From assembly GCF_023502145.1 (NCBI RefSeq), contig NZ_JAMFLI010000010.1, positions 1 to 64,000 on the forward strand: 64,000 nucleotides of DNA. The letters run 5' to 3'. Positions within the stretch are counted from its first letter, which is position 1. Each line of letters starts with the position of its first letter. Positions 62,279-64,000 of this stretch are shown here, one piece after another. This stretch comes from Craterilacuibacter sp. RT1T. Lineage in GTDB: Bacteria > Pseudomonadota > Gammaproteobacteria > Burkholderiales > Chromobacteriaceae. The notes under the pieces were generated by a model, which was not told the DNA's origin, searched no databases, and saw nothing but the letters and a program-made list of their open reading frames with translations. Both the position numbers and the translations under genes were made by a program.

Positions 62279-63429
62279 TCGACAAAGGGCTGAAATACGC
62301 GCTCGACCTCCTCGGCCAGCGCGTCATCCTCGACATCACCGCGATACACAAACAGCTGGAATAGCTCGGCCAGATTAATGGTCGAGAGCTTGCGCCCCAG
62401 CACCCAGTCGCCGGACTGGGTGGCCAGCACCATGCCTACGCTTGACAGGCGCTCCAGCACCCGCCCCAACTCGTCGTAGCCGACCGCGACTTCGCTGCGC
62501 AATGCCTGCGGGCTGACCGGCTTACCGTGCTCTTGTGCCGCATCCAGCAAAACCATCACCTCCAGCGCATCCAGAAAGCGCCGGCGCGGCTCATTGCGCC
62601 GCCGCCATGCCTGATCCTGCCAGTAAGACAGCGAAGCCGTAAAGCTGGCCCCGACCAGCAGTACCATCCACAACAGATACAGCCACAGCAGGAAGATAGG
62701 AATACTGGCAAACGCACCATAGATCGTCTGATAGGACCCCATCTCGCCGATATAAAAACCGAACAAGGCGCGCACCGCCTCCAGCAAAATGGCGGTCAGC
62801 ATGCCACCCAGCGCGGCATGCTTTAAGGGTACAAAGCGGTTGGGCACGATACGCAGCAACAAGGTCAACACCAGCGTCGTCAGCAAGATGGAGCCGGCCA
62901 CCTGGATGGACTGGTCCAGCAGCGGCGACACCTGTTCAAAGCGGGTGACCTTGAAAAGCCAGCGCCAGGCCAGCAAGCCGCCGCCCAGCAAGATAGGCCC
63001 CAGCGACAACACCATCCAGTAGATCATGGTCTGCTGCAGCAAGGGGCGCGGTTTGTTCACGCTCCAGATCGCATTAAAGGTGCGCTCCACCGTCGCCATC
63101 AGCATGACGGAAGTTGCCCCGAGAAAGATCACGCCGAACAGCGTCAGCCCGGCCGCGTTCTCGGTAAACTGGCGCATATACACGGTAATCACCTTGCCGG
63201 CGAATTCCGGCACCAAGGTGGTCAGCAGCATGATTTTGAAGCGGGTGCTGTATTCGGAAAATGCCGGAAAAGCGGAAAAGACCGTCAGTGCAATAGTCAG
63301 CAAAGGCACCAGCGCCAGCAGCGTGGTAAAGGTCAGGCTGCCGGCCACTTGCGGCAGGCGCAACCGCGCCATGCGCAGCAGGGAAAAACGGGCAAAGCCC
63401 AGCAAGGCTTCAGGACGTGGGAAAGTCAT
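62224..63429 (-). CDS. YihY/BrkB-family inner-membrane protein
   Basis: The 401-residue protein has about six membrane helices in the N-terminal ~290 residues (LPQVAGSLTFTTLLALVPLLTI; GATSVMLMATVERTFNAIW; YGAFASIPIFLLWLYLLWMVLLVGA) and a C-terminal soluble winged-helix-like tail. This family was once misnamed RNase BN; its role is unclear. The start MTFPRPEALL at 63429 fits the family; upstream in-frame methionines (M1, M20 of a longer ORF) are less likely. It overlaps the DUF3025 gene end. Confidence 0.88.
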   Translation of the reverse strand: MTFPRPEALLGFARFSLLRMARLRLPQVAGSLTFTTLLALVPLLTIALTVFSAFPAFSEYSTRFKIMLLTTLVPEFAGKVITVYMRQFTENAAGLTLFGVIFLGATSVMLMATVERTFNAIWSVNKPRPLLQQTMIYWMVLSLGPILLGGGLLAWRWLFKVTRFEQVSPLLDQSIQVAGSILLTTLVLTLLLRIVPNRFVPLKHAALGGMLTAILLEAVRALFGFYIGEMGSYQTIYGAFASIPIFLLWLYLLWMVLLVGASFTASLSYWQDQAWRRRNEPRRRFLDALEVMVLLDAAQEHGKPVSPQALRSEVAVGYDELGRVLERLSSVGMVLATQSGDWVLGRKLSTINLAELFQLFVYRGDVEDDALAEEVERVFQPFVDQLESTTLADFALRVARK

Positions 63430-63444
63430 GGGTTCCAAGTGTAA

Positions 63445-64000
<556 letters not shown>

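Overview
The window looks like a chromosomal segment of a Gram-negative betaproteobacterium. It carries a Neisseria-type porin, feoABC, modABC, an rplU-rpmA-obg operon next to ispB, arginine-deiminase genes and MocR, LysR and AraC regulators. A member of the Neisseriales (Chromobacteriaceae-like) is my best guess, inferred from protein flavour only. About 46 kb is ordinary chromosome; about 18 kb, from 41.74 to 59.89 kb, is integrated mobile DNA.

Left part (0-31 kb): the end of arcB and arcC; an AraC regulator; exonuclease III; a candidate 59-residue small gene; a porin; a lysine permease; oligopeptidase A; a gamma-carbonic-anhydrase-like protein; D-serine dehydratase; a chemotaxis receptor; and thiol peroxidase. 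Next comes a fermentation locus: a LysR regulator, adhE, a YfcC-type carrier and an opine dehydrogenase. It is followed by a broken pflB and a degenerate second copy of the chemoreceptor-tail/tpx sequence, so the locus is bracketed by direct repeats. Then come a DUF885 peptidase, a CMD-family protein, a DMT exporter, a MocR regulator divergent from a polar-amino-acid ABC operon that lacks its ATPase, a sodium:solute symporter and an MBL hydrolase.

Middle part (31-41.7 kb): a REC-REC-GGDEF diguanylate cyclase; the Fur-box-controlled feoABC operon; a modA-mop-modB-modC operon with overlapping genes; obg, rpmA and rplU; ispB; and tRNA-Arg(CCT).

Mobile part: the 3' end of tRNA-Arg(CCT) is repeated at about 54.09 kb and 59.79 kb, so two elements sit in tandem. 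Element 1 (about 12.3 kb) looks like a P4-type satellite or integrative replicon. It has a tyrosine integrase, a c4-like antisense RNA, AlpA-type regulators, a string of tiny overlapping genes, a KilA-N protein and a Toprim/DUF927 primase-helicase. Its cargo is a Panacea-domain protein paired with a two-helix membrane protein. The replicon is framed by two inverted, iteron-bearing repeats of about 155 bp, and lies between two arrays of roughly 100-bp tandem repeats. Element 2 (about 5.8 kb) has its own tyrosine recombinase, two HEPN/DUF4145-like proteins and a ParB-like/serine-resolvase pair.

Right part (59.9-64 kb): a cold-shock gene with a long leader, a Met/His-rich DUF4396 membrane protein, a DUF3025 protein, a YihY-family membrane protein and the start of a WrbA-type quinone oxidoreductase.
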